DNA of 64,000 nt from [Flexibacter] sp. ATCC 35208 (GCF_001975825.1 NZ_MTKN01000032.1:21060-85059); one strand, 5' to 3'. Positions 26,798 through 35,898 are shown, counted from the stretch's first letter. The notes: a model not told the origin generated them from the letters alone. Program-made: numbers and translations.

Positions 26798-27715
26798 CTA
26801 ATTAAATGATTGTCTGAACTGCAAAGGAGACACTTTTGCCTTTACTTTAAAGAATTTACTGAAAGATTGTGAGTGCTCAAACCCAAGCTGGAAAGCTATT
26901 TCAGACGCCGATAGGGTAGTGGTGGACAACAACTCCTTTGCTTTTTCAAATAGCCGTGCCTGTATTAGCTGCTGCGCATTCTGGCCAGTGAGTGACCGAA
27001 GCATATCGCTCAGGTAACTAGGGGAAAGGTTCAGTTGTTCTGCCAGGTATTGAACAGAAGGCAATCCTTTGGATGATGGATAATCATGTTTAAAATAATC
27101 ATCAAAGAAGTCTTCCACGCGTTGCAACAGATCGTAGTGCATGACTTTGCGCGTCAAAAACTGGCGCTTATAAAACCGGTTAGCGTAGTTCAGCAATAAC
27201 TCAATATGAGAGATGATCACATCCTGGCTAAAATCATCGATCCGGCTATTGAGTTCCGTATCAATCATCTGGAAGATGGAAATGATGGTATTCTTTTCCT
27301 CTTCTGAAAGATGCAGTGCCTCATTGGTGGAATAAGAAAAATACCCATACTGCCTGATCTTTTTGGCAATAGGGTAATTCAGGAGAAAGTCCGGATGTAT
27401 CAGCAACACATACTCAGAACAGATTGCAGGATGGTTGGAATTTTCTCCGATGATCTGACCCGGAGATGCGAATAGCAAACCACCCTCATCAAAATCATAG
27501 TAGCTCTGACCGTACCGTATTTTTCCGCTAAACTTCGGTTTATAGGATATTTTATAGTACGTGAGCACATGAGGTCCCGCCGGCATATTTTCTATTTGGG
27601 TAGTCGGTCCATTGAGCAAACTCACCAGCGGGTGCTTCGGATTCGGTAACCCTAGCATGCGATGCATCTCAGAAAGAGATCCCATTTTATAAGGAAGATT
27701 TTCTTCTTTTTTCAT
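26798..27715 (-). CDS. AraC-family transcription regulator
   Basis: This is a 305-aa AraC/XylS regulator. The N-terminal ~190 residues form a cupin-like effector domain (GKIRYGQSYYDFDEGGLLFAS) and the C-terminus holds the double HTH (SVQYLAEQLNLSPSYLSDMLR; LSASEIAFQLGFEHSQSFSKFF). The start MKKEENLPYK is preferred to an upstream Met because it removes unrelated residues. It belongs to the same subfamily as the protein at 55472 (both open with an SEXHRXLGXPXPXHPL motif). It follows the SDR gene on the same strand after 59 bases and may be co-transcribed with and control it. Confidence 0.92.
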   Translation of the reverse strand: MKKEENLPYKMGSLSEMHRMLGLPNPKHPLVSLLNGPTTQIENMPAGPHVLTYYKISYKPKFSGKIRYGQSYYDFDEGGLLFASPGQIIGENSNHPAICSEYVLLIHPDFLLNYPIAKKIRQYGYFSYSTNEALHLSEEEKNTIISIFQMIDTELNSRIDDFSQDVIISHIELLLNYANRFYKRQFLTRKVMHYDLLQRVEDFFDDYFKHDYPSSKGLPSVQYLAEQLNLSPSYLSDMLRSLTGQNAQQLIQARLFEKAKELLSTTTLSASEIAFQLGFEHSQSFSKFFKVKAKVSPLQFRQSFN

Positions 27716-27774
27716 GTTTCTACACATTAAAGAATGATAACCGGTATAAAGATCGGTTATCATTCTCAATTATA

Positions 27775-28605
27775 TTATTTTGATTCTCCCTGTGCGGCAC
27801 GGGAAACATCATCCCAGGCTTCCCAGGTTGCTATACGCTCAGCATACGCTGCGCGCAGGCCTTCCAGGTTATGACTACCCAAATTAAAGCGCAATGGTGG
27901 ATTGTCTGCATCTACCATTTTAAAGAGGGAAGGCGGTGTAGCAGCTGGATTGCCTCTTTCAAACGAAGTGAGCCGTGCAAAAAACTGCTGTTTGAAATCT
28001 GCATAAATGTCAAGCCCTGCAGCGAACTTCAGCGATTCCTGTGTCCCGAATTCTGTAGCATAGGCCCCTGGTTCGATGATCGTCACTTTAATACCGAAAG
28101 GTTTCACCTCTGCTGCCAGGCTTTCGTGAATCGCTTCAAATGCCCATTTGGAAGAACAATAGTATCCGATCACAGGCAATACAATATGTCCCAGGTTACT
28201 GGATACGCCAATAATATGACCGCTACCTTGTTTTCTCAGAAAAGGCAACGCTGCCTTAATCACAGCAAGAGGACCTAATACATTCGTTTCGTACAGTGCC
28301 CTTACATCATCAGCACTAGCTTCTTCAATGGTGCTCACAAGAGAATAACCTGCATTATTCAGTACGATATCCAATTTGCCAAAGTGGGCATGCGCTTTTG
28401 CCACAGCCGCTTTCACCTGTTCCTCGTTCGTTACATCCATTTCCAGTGTCAGCACATTTTCACCATACTTAGTGTTAAAGTTCTCAATGCTGGACAGCTT
28501 GCGAGCAGTAGCCACTACCTTATCGCCCCGCTCAAGTGCAGCTTCTGTCCAAACCCGTCCAAACCCTCTTGAGGTTCCTGTAATAAACCATATTTTACCT
28601 GACAT
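27775..28605 (-). CDS. Short-chain dehydrogenase/reductase
   Basis: The product is 276 aa, a classical SDR: cofactor motif TGTSRGFG, LDIVLNNAGYS, catalytic Ser in IIGVSSNLG and YYCSSK for the Tyr-Lys pair. The C-terminus (DADNPPLRFNLG, then ERIATWEAW) matches the subgroup often annotated as SDR oxidoreductase with unknown small-molecule substrates. It lies between two AraC genes, one downstream on the same strand and one divergent, which suggests tight substrate-responsive control. Confidence 0.92.
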   Translation of the reverse strand: MSGKIWFITGTSRGFGRVWTEAALERGDKVVATARKLSSIENFNTKYGENVLTLEMDVTNEEQVKAAVAKAHAHFGKLDIVLNNAGYSLVSTIEEASADDVRALYETNVLGPLAVIKAALPFLRKQGSGHIIGVSSNLGHIVLPVIGYYCSSKWAFEAIHESLAAEVKPFGIKVTIIEPGAYATEFGTQESLKFAAGLDIYADFKQQFFARLTSFERGNPAATPPSLFKMVDADNPPLRFNLGSHNLEGLRAAYAERIATWEAWDDVSRAAQGESK

Positions 28606-28692
28606 AATATTTATGCTTTAATTGTTGCTCAAAGATCGGCATATACTGCTTTCGGCTTGTAGCCCTATCGAGGCACTTTGTAGCCAAAAAAT

Positions 28693-28700
28693 TATATTTG
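28693..28700 (+). promoter_or_regulatory. Putative -7 promoter element for the AraC gene
   Basis: TATATTTG matches TAnnTTTG. It would place the transcript start near 28705, just at the first possible GTG start of the AraC gene, and so favours the ATG at 28738. A TTTG at 28677 is too close to be a standard -33 box. Confidence 0.35.
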
Positions 28701-28737
28701 TAATGTGAAAAAAAGAAAATCCATTCCGGTCAATCCG

Positions 28738-29565
28738 ATGGCGAACCAGTTTGGTTCAGGCATAGCTGTTGAAAGACTCGCTGTGAAAGAGTTAAGTACT
28801 CCGGAAAAGGAAGAGGCTGGAAGGTCACACAGAGAGGATGGACATTCGTTTTTTCTGCTTGAAAAAGGCAGTGTTACGGTGGAGATAGATTTTCAGCAAT
28901 ATAACATCAGGCCATTGCAAATCCTTTATATGCATCCTAATCAGGTACATCGCATATTATCCTTTAAAAATGTAACTGTTAGTGTCTGGTCCCTCAATAA
29001 TGAAAACCTGCATCCTGAATACCTGCAATTATTAGAAGAGATCACACCGGCAAAACCCCTCTTATTAAAGAAAGAAACATTCTCCCTTATTACGGATGCG
29101 GTATCCCTCAGTATCCGTTTTTTTGAACGTCAGAACGACAGGCTATATCACCCGCTACTGAAAGATAGTTGCAATGCATTGGTCGCATTGGTGATTGCAG
29201 AATACCTGGCGCAAACACCATCCACACAAAAACTGTCGCGATTTGAAACCGTCACCAAAAGCTTCAAAAAAATATTAGAACGTAATTATACCACAGCCAA
29301 ACGGCCGGCAGACTATGCACTGCAACTAAATATATCTATCCCTTACCTGAATGAATGTGTCAAAAACACAACAGGCTATTCCGTTTCCAATCTTATACAG
29401 CAACGTGTCATATTAGAAGCAAAGCGTTTGCTCATGCATTCTGATAAGACCGTAAAAGAGATAGCCACAGAATTAGGCTATGATGATTATCCCTATTTTT
29501 CAAGATTATTTACCAAAGTGGTCGGAAAAACGCCTTTAGCTTTCCGGAACAAAAACCTCGATTAG
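28738..29565 (+). CDS. AraC-family transcription regulator
   Basis: The product is 275 aa (286 if translation begins at the GTG at 28705). The N-terminal cupin-like domain has the HREDGHSFFLLEKGSV and HPNQVHRIL pattern typical of AraC_binding sensors. The C-terminal double HTH includes PADYALQLNISIPYLNECVKN and KTVKEIATELGYDDYPYFSRLF, ending TPLAFRNKN. It is divergent from the SDR gene (starts 132 bases apart) and precedes the FAD monooxygenase gene on the same strand, so it could control either or both. Confidence 0.9.
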   Translation: MANQFGSGIAVERLAVKELSTPEKEEAGRSHREDGHSFFLLEKGSVTVEIDFQQYNIRPLQILYMHPNQVHRILSFKNVTVSVWSLNNENLHPEYLQLLEEITPAKPLLLKKETFSLITDAVSLSIRFFERQNDRLYHPLLKDSCNALVALVIAEYLAQTPSTQKLSRFETVTKSFKKILERNYTTAKRPADYALQLNISIPYLNECVKNTTGYSVSNLIQQRVILEAKRLLMHSDKTVKEIATELGYDDYPYFSRLFTKVVGKTPLAFRNKNLD

Positions 29566-29641
29566 TCCAATAGTTACTTTTTCCAGACCTTATTTTCCTG
29601 CATAAGGTGCAGTTACTTTGTACCAACAAAAACGGAATAAA

Positions 29642-30733
29642 TTGAAAAAAGAAGTACTCGTCTCGGGCGCAAGCATAGCTGGGCTTTCAATAGCTTATTG
29701 GATGAATAGATCAGGTTACAAAGTAACGGTAGTAGAAGTAGCTCCGGCACCCAGAATGGGAGGTACGGCAGTAGACCTGCAAGGCTCCACGATTGATGTG
29801 GTGAAGCGGATGGGGATCTATGAGCCGTTGAAGTCAGGTGCATTGAACCTGGAAACCATCGTATTCAAAGATACGAATGATGCCACAGTCGGCTCAATAG
29901 CGGTAGAGCGGAAGGGGGAGGAGATCGAAATTGAAAGAAGTGAATTAGTACGAATTTTATTAGCGCAATTAAAAGGTGAAGTAGCATTTGTTTTTAACAA
30001 CAGCATTACCGGTTTAGATGAAACAGCCGATAATATAATGGCTACTTTTAAAGATGGTTCGGGAAAAGCATTTGACCTTGTATTTGGTTGTGATGGCACG
30101 CATTCAGGTGTAAGGAAAATCTGGTTTGGTGATGAAAGTGAATTCTCACATTTTCTAGGTGCATATTTTTCTATCTCCATTGTAGAAAAATTGCTGGTAG
30201 CGCAAAATACCATTCAATTCTATAATGTTCCTGGCAAGGTGTATATGTTGAATGCATACAAGCATAAAACCGATATTGTCTTTTGCTTTCTTTCAGAAGA
30301 GGAAATACCATACGATTATCGCGATGTAGGGCAACAAAGAAAGATCATATTGGAGCAGTTCGAAGAACAGGGGTGGAGAACTACCGGATTATTAAAAGAA
30401 GTTGCCGATGCAGAAAACTTCTACTTCGATAAATTTTGTCAGATCAAAATGCCGTCCTGGACAAAAGGCAGGGTTGCTTTAGTGGGTGATGCGGCTTATT
30501 GTGCTTCGCCAGCTGCAGGTAGAGGTGGTTCATTGGCAATGGATGGCGCCGCTGCACTGGCAGATGCGCTGCAAGTACATGATGGGGATTACGAATTGGC
30601 ATTTCAGGATTATAATAGGAATCTACGTCCGTTAATAGAAGAAGTACAGGCAGATGCAGCGAATAATGTAAGAGAAAAATTAATTCCTTCAACTGAAGAA
30701 GGGATTCAGCAGATGAGACTGGGAGGGTTTTAA
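29642..30733 (+). CDS. FAD-dependent monooxygenase (group A)
   Basis: This is a 363-aa aromatic-hydroxylase-type flavoprotein. Motifs: Rossmann SGASIAGLSIAYWMNRSGYK, the DG motif FGCDGTHSGVRK and the FAD ribityl-binding GRVALVGDAAYCASPAAGRG. The start is placed at TTG 29642 (LKKEVLVSGAS), the usual N-terminus of this family; an earlier TTG at 29618 is possible but adds eight unrelated residues. Members use NAD(P)H and oxygen to hydroxylate aromatics or antibiotics, and TetX-like drug-inactivating enzymes are distant relatives, but I see nothing that fixes the substrate. It follows an AraC gene on the same strand. Confidence 0.9.
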   Translation: MKKEVLVSGASIAGLSIAYWMNRSGYKVTVVEVAPAPRMGGTAVDLQGSTIDVVKRMGIYEPLKSGALNLETIVFKDTNDATVGSIAVERKGEEIEIERSELVRILLAQLKGEVAFVFNNSITGLDETADNIMATFKDGSGKAFDLVFGCDGTHSGVRKIWFGDESEFSHFLGAYFSISIVEKLLVAQNTIQFYNVPGKVYMLNAYKHKTDIVFCFLSEEEIPYDYRDVGQQRKIILEQFEEQGWRTTGLLKEVADAENFYFDKFCQIKMPSWTKGRVALVGDAAYCASPAAGRGGSLAMDGAAALADALQVHDGDYELAFQDYNRNLRPLIEEVQADAANNVREKLIPSTEEGIQQMRLGGF

Positions 30734-30837
30734 AACGCCAGCTTTAAAATGCCTGACTTTTAAACAAACCAAATACGCCTTTTCAACAAACCCCCTAATC
30801 TGTTTTACACCGAAATTTGAATCATCAAATTATTGAG

Positions 30838-31213
30838 ATGAATACAAATATCGATAAAACAGTCCTGGTGACTGGCGACGCAGGTTTTATTGCCGTTCAT
30901 TGTATATTACATTTATTACAGGCAGGCTATCGTGTACGGGCTACGCTCCGTTCTCTAAAACGGGATGCAGAGGTAAGAGCTATGCTCAAAGAAGGCGGTA
31001 TAGAGGCAAAGCACCCGCCTATCAAAAATCAAAGACCCTGGCAGAACTTGCCGCCTGGGAATTTATAGAAAAAGAAGGCAATGGACTGGAACTATCAGCA
31101 GTCAACCCTGTCGGTGTTTTAGGTCCTGTACTGGGAGCTGATTATTCACATTCCATCCACCTGATTAAAAATCTTTTAACAGGTAAAGCGCCGGGTTGTC
31201 CCAATCCTTACCA
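30838..31213 (+). pseudogene. Decayed NAD-dependent epimerase/dihydroflavonol reductase-like gene
   Basis: The start reads as an extended SDR N-terminus (TVLVTGDAGFIAVHCILHLL, then YRVRATLRSLKRDAEVRAML). Around 30990-31020 the frame shifts and the match resumes far downstream in the family, at the active-site region AYQKSKTLAELAAWEF followed by LSAVNPVGVLGPVLGADYS. About 100 residues between these segments are missing, and homology stops again at about 31213 without the C-terminal domain. So an internal deletion with frameshift and a 3' truncation are visible. The convergent LLM oxidoreductase gene begins its 3' end 19 bases later, close to the truncation point. Confidence 0.8.
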
Positions 31214-31231
31214 GTTTTCCTCACGAAGCTC

Positions 31232-32254
31232 TTATCTCCATCCCAACCCTGGTGCTACATGCTCCAAAATCGACGACAGGATATGCACATTATACTCAAC
31301 TCCCAACGTATTAGGTATTGTCAATAGCACCGTATCCGCCTCCTGTATAGCTTCATCCTGCGCCAGCTGCTTAATCAGCTGATCCGGTTCTCCTGCATAG
31401 CTCCTTCCAAAAATAGCGCGTTTGTCACTTTCGATCATTCCAATTTTGTCAGCTCCATTACTATCCCGTCCAAAGAAATGCCTATCCTGATCATTCATCA
31501 GTGCAAAAATAGACCTGCTCACCGAAACCCTTGGTTCGCGTTGATGCCCTGCCTTTTTCCACGCTTCTTTGTACAACCTGATCTGTTCTGCCTGTTGTAC
31601 ATGGAATGGCTTCCCACTTTCATCCCATTTCAAAGTAGAACTTTGCAGGAACATGCCATTTTCAGCTGCCCAAACAGCGGTAGCATTAGAAGCTGCCCCC
31701 CACCAGATGCGATCCCGCAATCCTTCAGCGTGGGGTTCCAATCTTAATAACCCTGGAGGATTAGGAAACATAGGGTAGGGGTTGGGCTGTGCAAATCCAA
31801 CGCCTTTGAGCTGATCCAGAAATTGCAACGCTTTTCTGCGGCCCATCTCTGCATCCGTTTCTCCTTCGGCTGGTTCATACCCAAAATAACGCCACCCATC
31901 GATCACCTGTTCCGGCGACCCTCTGCTGATGCCCAGTTGTAATCGCCCGCCCGAAATCAAGTCGGTCGCTCCGGCGTCTTCCACCATATACAGGGGATTT
32001 TCATAACGCATGTCAATAACACCCGTTCCAATCTCTATCTTGCTTGTTTTAGCGCCGATAGCAGAGAGCAAAGGAAATGGGGATGCTAACTGAGCTGCAA
32101 AATGATGTACCCGAAAATATGCGCCATCTAAACCGATTTCTTCGGCAGCGACCGCCAAATCAATAGATTGAAGTAAGGTGTCACTTGCCGTACGGGTCTT
32201 ATAGGCAGGATGATTGGACCAATGTCCGAACGATAAAAATCCTATTTTCTTCAT
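31232..32254 (-). CDS. LLM-class flavin-dependent oxidoreductase
   Basis: The product is a 340-aa luciferase-like monooxygenase. The family N-terminus (MKKIGFLSFGHW), the AAEEIGLDGAYFRVHHF strand-helix, IEIGTGVIDMRYENPLYMVEDAG and SGGRLQLGISRGSPE are all present. These enzymes use reduced flavin, usually FMNH2 or F420, to oxidise small molecules; the substrate is not known. It has no flavin reductase beside it. Its 3' end abuts the decayed epimerase. Confidence 0.9.
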   Translation of the reverse strand: MKKIGFLSFGHWSNHPAYKTRTASDTLLQSIDLAVAAEEIGLDGAYFRVHHFAAQLASPFPLLSAIGAKTSKIEIGTGVIDMRYENPLYMVEDAGATDLISGGRLQLGISRGSPEQVIDGWRYFGYEPAEGETDAEMGRRKALQFLDQLKGVGFAQPNPYPMFPNPPGLLRLEPHAEGLRDRIWWGAASNATAVWAAENGMFLQSSTLKWDESGKPFHVQQAEQIRLYKEAWKKAGHQREPRVSVSRSIFALMNDQDRHFFGRDSNGADKIGMIESDKRAIFGRSYAGEPDQLIKQLAQDEAIQEADTVLLTIPNTLGVEYNVHILSSILEHVAPGLGWR

Positions 32255-32475
32255 ACGTCTCTTTTCGATTGTAAAATAGCCGTTACAAAGATAGATATTA
32301 TATTATAGACTGGTACGAGGAGTTGATTTTCACAATCTGGATATCTGCTAACGTCAGGGCGTAAGTATTTCAGGGTTCAATGGCTCGTTCATGGAAGTTT
32401 CACCGGCTAACAAAATTTCGCCCAATGAAGATATGGGTTTCTTCAGTTGATCATATTGATTCTGGCAATAAGAAA

Positions 32476-32889
32476 TTACCGCAACAATGCCCAGGCTATC
32501 ACCGCAGCAGCTATCAGCAAAATAATCATCCAGGTATAATTGGGTGCAGGTTTTGCCTGCTCCTGCAATATCCTGTCTATAGCCGAATTCGCACTTCCAA
32601 ATTGCCCCAACTGTTCTACATAATCTTTGCTTGCAGCAAGACTTTGACCAGAATGGTCTCTATATAGCTTGATCGCTTCTATTTTATTGCCCTGTATTAA
32701 TAACGTGCGTAGCTGATCGTCGATATTTCCTGTAAAGGTTGTTTTAGACTGAACTAACTGGTCAACATAATCTTTTGCTTCTTTTATTGAGCATTTTGTT
32801 TCTTTCTTCACTAATGCTACAGCATGGACTTTTTTGTTCTGTGACAAAAATATTTGTATCATTTGTAATTTATCCTGAGGTATTATCAT
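32476..32889 (-). CDS. Tail-anchored protein with two L7/L12 C-terminal-like repeats
   Basis: The product is 137 aa from the ATG at 32889; a TTG at 32961 would add 24 residues. Two segments, QNKKVHAVALVKKETKCSIK followed by EAKDYVDQL and QGNKIEAIKLYRDHSGQSLA followed by ASKDYVEQL, each match the helix-turn-helix of the ribosomal L7/L12 C-terminal domain (GKIxAIKxxRExTGLGLKEAKDxVE). A single membrane helix lies at the extreme C-terminus (MIILLIAAAVIAWALL), with no signal peptide, so the repeats face the cytoplasm. It is not ribosomal L7/L12. The function is unknown. Confidence 0.75.
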   Translation of the reverse strand: MIIPQDKLQMIQIFLSQNKKVHAVALVKKETKCSIKEAKDYVDQLVQSKTTFTGNIDDQLRTLLIQGNKIEAIKLYRDHSGQSLAASKDYVEQLGQFGSANSAIDRILQEQAKPAPNYTWMIILLIAAAVIAWALLR

Positions 32890-33178
32890 ATAGGTAAGAT
32901 AATTAAAAAAGCCTTCCAGTCCAAAGACCCGATAGCTCTTAAATTTTTCTATGAGAGGCAAAATCTATAATAAATCCTTAAAAACTAAATATTATCATTC
33001 ATTACTTCTGCCAAAAGACGGTAAGACTGCAAACCAAAATCGTGTAATCCCAGGCAAAGTCAATCTTCTATTAATTGAAATCCTTTTGAATAGCAGATAT
33101 GGAAAGTAGATATGCCAGGGCCTCTCAACCCACTATTTTTTTAAAAAAAAAGGCAACAGTATATTTTTTAAATATTTA

Positions 33179-33194
33179 ATCGTAATATTGCGAT
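33179..33194. promoter_or_regulatory. ArsR operator, copy 1
   Basis: The 16-mer ATCGTAATATTGCGAT is a near-perfect inverted repeat (one mismatched pair) and ends directly against the arsR ATG. Its first 13 bases recur before arsM. It is the expected type of binding site for an ArsR dimer. Bound repressor here would block transcription start or initiation of translation. Confidence 0.75.
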
Positions 33195-33527
33195 ATGGGA
33201 GCAACGAAATCAGATTTATTTACCAGGCAGCAAAATGAGTTGGCTAATATGGCGAAAGCGCTGGCCCATCCTGCCCGTATTGCTATCCTACAATATCTGG
33301 TTAAAAAGAATGCGTGTGTGTGTGGTGATTTGGTAGAAGAACTGGGGTTAGCCCAGGCAACCACTTCACAGCATTTAAAAGAACTAAAAAATGCGGGTAT
33401 CATCCAGGGTACCATTGAAGGGATCAGTGTATGTTACTGTATTAATCCAAAGGTATGGAAACAGTACAATGAACTCTTTAAAAGCTTTTTCAAAGAAGTC
33501 ACACTGAATGGAGAAAAATGCTGTTAG
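33195..33527 (+). CDS. arsR: ArsR-family arsenic-responsive repressor
   Basis: This is a 110-aa winged-helix repressor. MAKALAHPARIAILQYLVKK is the typical ArsR/SmtB helix; CVCGDLVEELGLAQATTSQH combines the As(III)-binding CVC pair (Cys 41 and 43) with the recognition helix. The C-terminus ends in a second Cys pair (EKCC). It derepresses the operon when arsenite binds. It leads the ars genes that follow on the same strand; the ATG directly follows an inverted repeat, so there is little or no leader. Confidence 0.93.
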   Translation: MGATKSDLFTRQQNELANMAKALAHPARIAILQYLVKKNACVCGDLVEELGLAQATTSQHLKELKNAGIIQGTIEGISVCYCINPKVWKQYNELFKSFFKEVTLNGEKCC

Positions 33528-33547
33528 CGTTTTTTTTACCTCCTTTC

Positions 33548-33563
33548 ATCGTAATATTGCAAT
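33548..33563. promoter_or_regulatory. ArsR operator, copy 2
   Basis: ATCGTAATATTGC, the first 13 bases of the copy before arsR, recurs here followed by AAT, 21 bases before the arsM start. A second operator inside the cluster suggests that arsM has its own regulated promoter. Confidence 0.7.
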
Positions 33564-33583
33564 AATACAATAACACCTCAACC

Positions 33584-34426
33584 ATGAAAACTGAAAACGA
33601 GTTAAAAGAACTGGTAAGGCAGAAATACAGTGAAATTGCCTTACAGGATAAAGAAAGTAACGCATCCTCCTGTTGCGGTTCCGGAAGCTGTTCCACGGAA
33701 GTATACAACATTATGACAGATGATTATAGTGCAGTTGAAGGATACAACCCGGAAGCAGATTTAGGTTTGGGATGTGGTCTGCCTACGCAATTTGCCCAAA
33801 TAAAAAAGGGCGACACCGTAATCGACCTGGGAAGTGGAGCGGGTAATGACTGCTTTATAGCCAGGCACGAAACCGGGGAAACAGGCAAAGTCATCGGTAT
33901 AGATTTTACCCCGGCGATGATTGATAAAGCCCGTAGCAATGCAGCAACCAGAGGCTTAAATAATGTAGAGTTCAGGCAGGGAGATATTGAAAATATGCCT
34001 GTTGCAGCGAATCAGGCTGATGTTGTAGTCAGTAACTGTGTGCTTAACCTGGTGCCTAATAAAAATGGAGTTTTCAAAGAGATATACCGTGTATTAAAAC
34101 CGGGTGGACATTTCAGTATTTCCGACATCGTATTAGAAGGAGAATTGCCGCCAACCATTCAGCAGGCAGCTGAAATGTACGCAGGCTGTGTATCGGGAGC
34201 CATCCAGAAAAGCATATATCTGGAATTAATTAGCTCCAATGGTTTTACCAATATAATTATTCAAAAGAATAAAGGGATAGTAATACCGGACGATATATTG
34301 AGTGCTTTTTTATCACAGGAAGAAATACACCAATTCAGAAATAGTGGTACCGGAATATACAGCATTACCGTTTATGCAGAGAAGCCTGATACTGAAACAT
34401 GCTGCGCCCCTGGTTGCTGCAAATAA
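33584..34426 (+). CDS. arsM: Arsenite S-adenosylmethionine methyltransferase
   Basis: The 280-aa enzyme methylates As(III) with SAM. Motif I is VIDLGSGAGNDCFIA, followed by VIGIDFTPAMIDKARSNA and the downstream SNCVLNLVPNK and PGGHFSISDIV. Cys residues expected in ArsM are present: a CCGSGSCS cluster near residue 30, the Cys of SNCVLNL and the Cys of YAGCVSGA. The C-terminal CCAPGCC is an extra metal-binding-like tail. It lies between arsR and arsC with its own operator copy. Products are methylarsenicals, some of which are volatile. Confidence 0.93.
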   Translation: MKTENELKELVRQKYSEIALQDKESNASSCCGSGSCSTEVYNIMTDDYSAVEGYNPEADLGLGCGLPTQFAQIKKGDTVIDLGSGAGNDCFIARHETGETGKVIGIDFTPAMIDKARSNAATRGLNNVEFRQGDIENMPVAANQADVVVSNCVLNLVPNKNGVFKEIYRVLKPGGHFSISDIVLEGELPPTIQQAAEMYAGCVSGAIQKSIYLELISSNGFTNIIIQKNKGIVIPDDILSAFLSQEEIHQFRNSGTGIYSITVYAEKPDTETCCAPGCCK

Positions 34427-34438
34427 AACTCAAGCCAA

Positions 34439-34858
34439 ATGAAGAAAATATTAGTGTTATGTACAGGCAATAGCTGTCGCAGTCAGATAGCAGAAGGCTA
34501 TTTAAGATATTTTGCATCCGGAAAAGCTGAAATATACAGTGCAGGTGTCGAAACACATGGTGTAAATCCCCGCGCTATAGCCACCATGAAAGAGGATGGG
34601 ATAGATATATCGATGCACACCTCCAACAACATGAACGAGTACAGAGACATTCCTTTTGATTTTGTTATCACAGTATGTGATAATGCAAAGGAGCGTTGTC
34701 CCTTCTTTCCTTCTTCAGCACAAAAGTTTCACCACAACTTCCCGGACCCTGCTAAGGCTACGGGTACAGAAGAAGAAATCATGGCCCGGTTTCGCGAGGT
34801 GCGTGAGCAGATAAAAGCCTATAGTCAAGACTTTATTCAACAGTACATAACTAAATAA
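34439..34858 (+). CDS. arsC: Arsenate reductase, low-molecular-weight phosphatase type
   Basis: This is a 139-aa thioredoxin-coupled arsenate reductase. The P-loop LCTGNSCRSQIAEG carries Cys 8 and Cys 13, and the redox pair Cys 80/Cys 87 lies in VCDNAKERCPFFP, the arrangement of the S. aureus/B. subtilis type. The Asp of HNFPDPAKA is the general acid. It reduces arsenate to arsenite for export by the next gene. It starts 12 bases after arsM; its stop shares a base with the transporter start. Confidence 0.94.
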   Translation: MKKILVLCTGNSCRSQIAEGYLRYFASGKAEIYSAGVETHGVNPRAIATMKEDGIDISMHTSNNMNEYRDIPFDFVITVCDNAKERCPFFPSSAQKFHHNFPDPAKATGTEEEIMARFREVREQIKAYSQDFIQQYITK

Positions 34859-35898
34859 TGAGTGCAAAACGTCTCAGCTTTTTAGATCGTTACCTTACTA
34901 TCTGGATCTTCCTTGCAATGGCAATTGGCATAGCTATTGGGTATATCGCCCCCAATACGGGTGCATTCATCAATAGGTTGTCAGTTGGAACCACCAATAT
35001 ACCTTTAGCCATTGGTTTAATACTTATGATGTACCCGCCATTTGCCAAAGTCAGATTTGAACAGATGGGTAAGGTATTTATGAATGTAAAAGTATTAACA
35101 GCATCATTACTGTTAAATTGGGTAATTGGGCCTGTTGTTATGTTTGTATTAGCGTTGTTATTGCTGCATGGCTATCCCGAATATATGTCAGGTCTTATTT
35201 TAATTGGACTTGCCCGTTGTATTGCAATGGTAATTGTATGGAATGAACTAGCCGGAGGCAACAGGGAGTATGCTGCCGGATTGGTTGCCCTTAACAGCGT
35301 TTTTCAGGTGTTGCTTTATAGCTTTTATGCATGGTTGTTCTTAACCATTTTACCCCCGTTATTTGGCTTTGAGGGAATGGCTGTACATATCACTATCGGA
35401 GAAATAGCAAAGACTGTAGCTATGTACTTAGGATTGCCATTTGCAGGGGGAATAATAAGCAGGGTGGTCTTGTTACGTGTAAAGGGAGAGGTATGGTATA
35501 ACGACAAATTTCTTCCGCTTATTTCGCCGGTAACGCTTATCGCTCTGTTATTTACGATACTGATCATGTTTAGCCTGAAAGGAGAGCTAATTGTACAAAT
35601 ACCTGCAGATGTGCTACGTATTGCATTGCCATTGATTATTTATTTCGTGGTCATGTTTCTACTGAGTTTTGTTCTTGCTAAGGCAATGGGAGCCGATTAT
35701 GACCAAAATGCTGCCATTTCGTTCACCGCATCGGGCAATAATTTTGAACTGGCCATAGCAGTCGCTATTGGCGTGTTTGGGATTAATTCAGGACAGGCAT
35801 TTGCTGGTGTAATTGGGCCATTGGTAGAAGTGCCTGCTTTGATTATATTGGTACGGGTAGCGTTGTGGTTAAAAAAGCGTTTCTATCAACCAGCATAA
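34858..35898 (+). CDS. acr3: ACR3-family arsenite efflux transporter
   Basis: The product is 346 aa with about ten membrane helices. The family signatures are clear: GLARCIAMVIVWNELAGGN with the conserved Cys of the fourth helix, and FTASGNNFELAIAVAIGVFG near the C-terminus. It exports arsenite or antimonite by proton exchange. The start codon overlaps the arsC stop (TAATG), so translation is coupled. It is the last gene of the ars operon. Confidence 0.94.
   Translation: MSAKRLSFLDRYLTIWIFLAMAIGIAIGYIAPNTGAFINRLSVGTTNIPLAIGLILMMYPPFAKVRFEQMGKVFMNVKVLTASLLLNWVIGPVVMFVLALLLLHGYPEYMSGLILIGLARCIAMVIVWNELAGGNREYAAGLVALNSVFQVLLYSFYAWLFLTILPPLFGFEGMAVHITIGEIAKTVAMYLGLPFAGGIISRVVLLRVKGEVWYNDKFLPLISPVTLIALLFTILIMFSLKGELIVQIPADVLRIALPLIIYFVVMFLLSFVLAKAMGADYDQNAAISFTASGNNFELAIAVAIGVFGINSGQAFAGVIGPLVEVPALIILVRVALWLKKRFYQPA

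Noticed and set aside
29642..30733. Tetracycline-inactivating TetX
   Set aside because: Same broad flavoprotein class, but the N-terminal and substrate-region sequence does not look like TetX; no resistance claim is justified.
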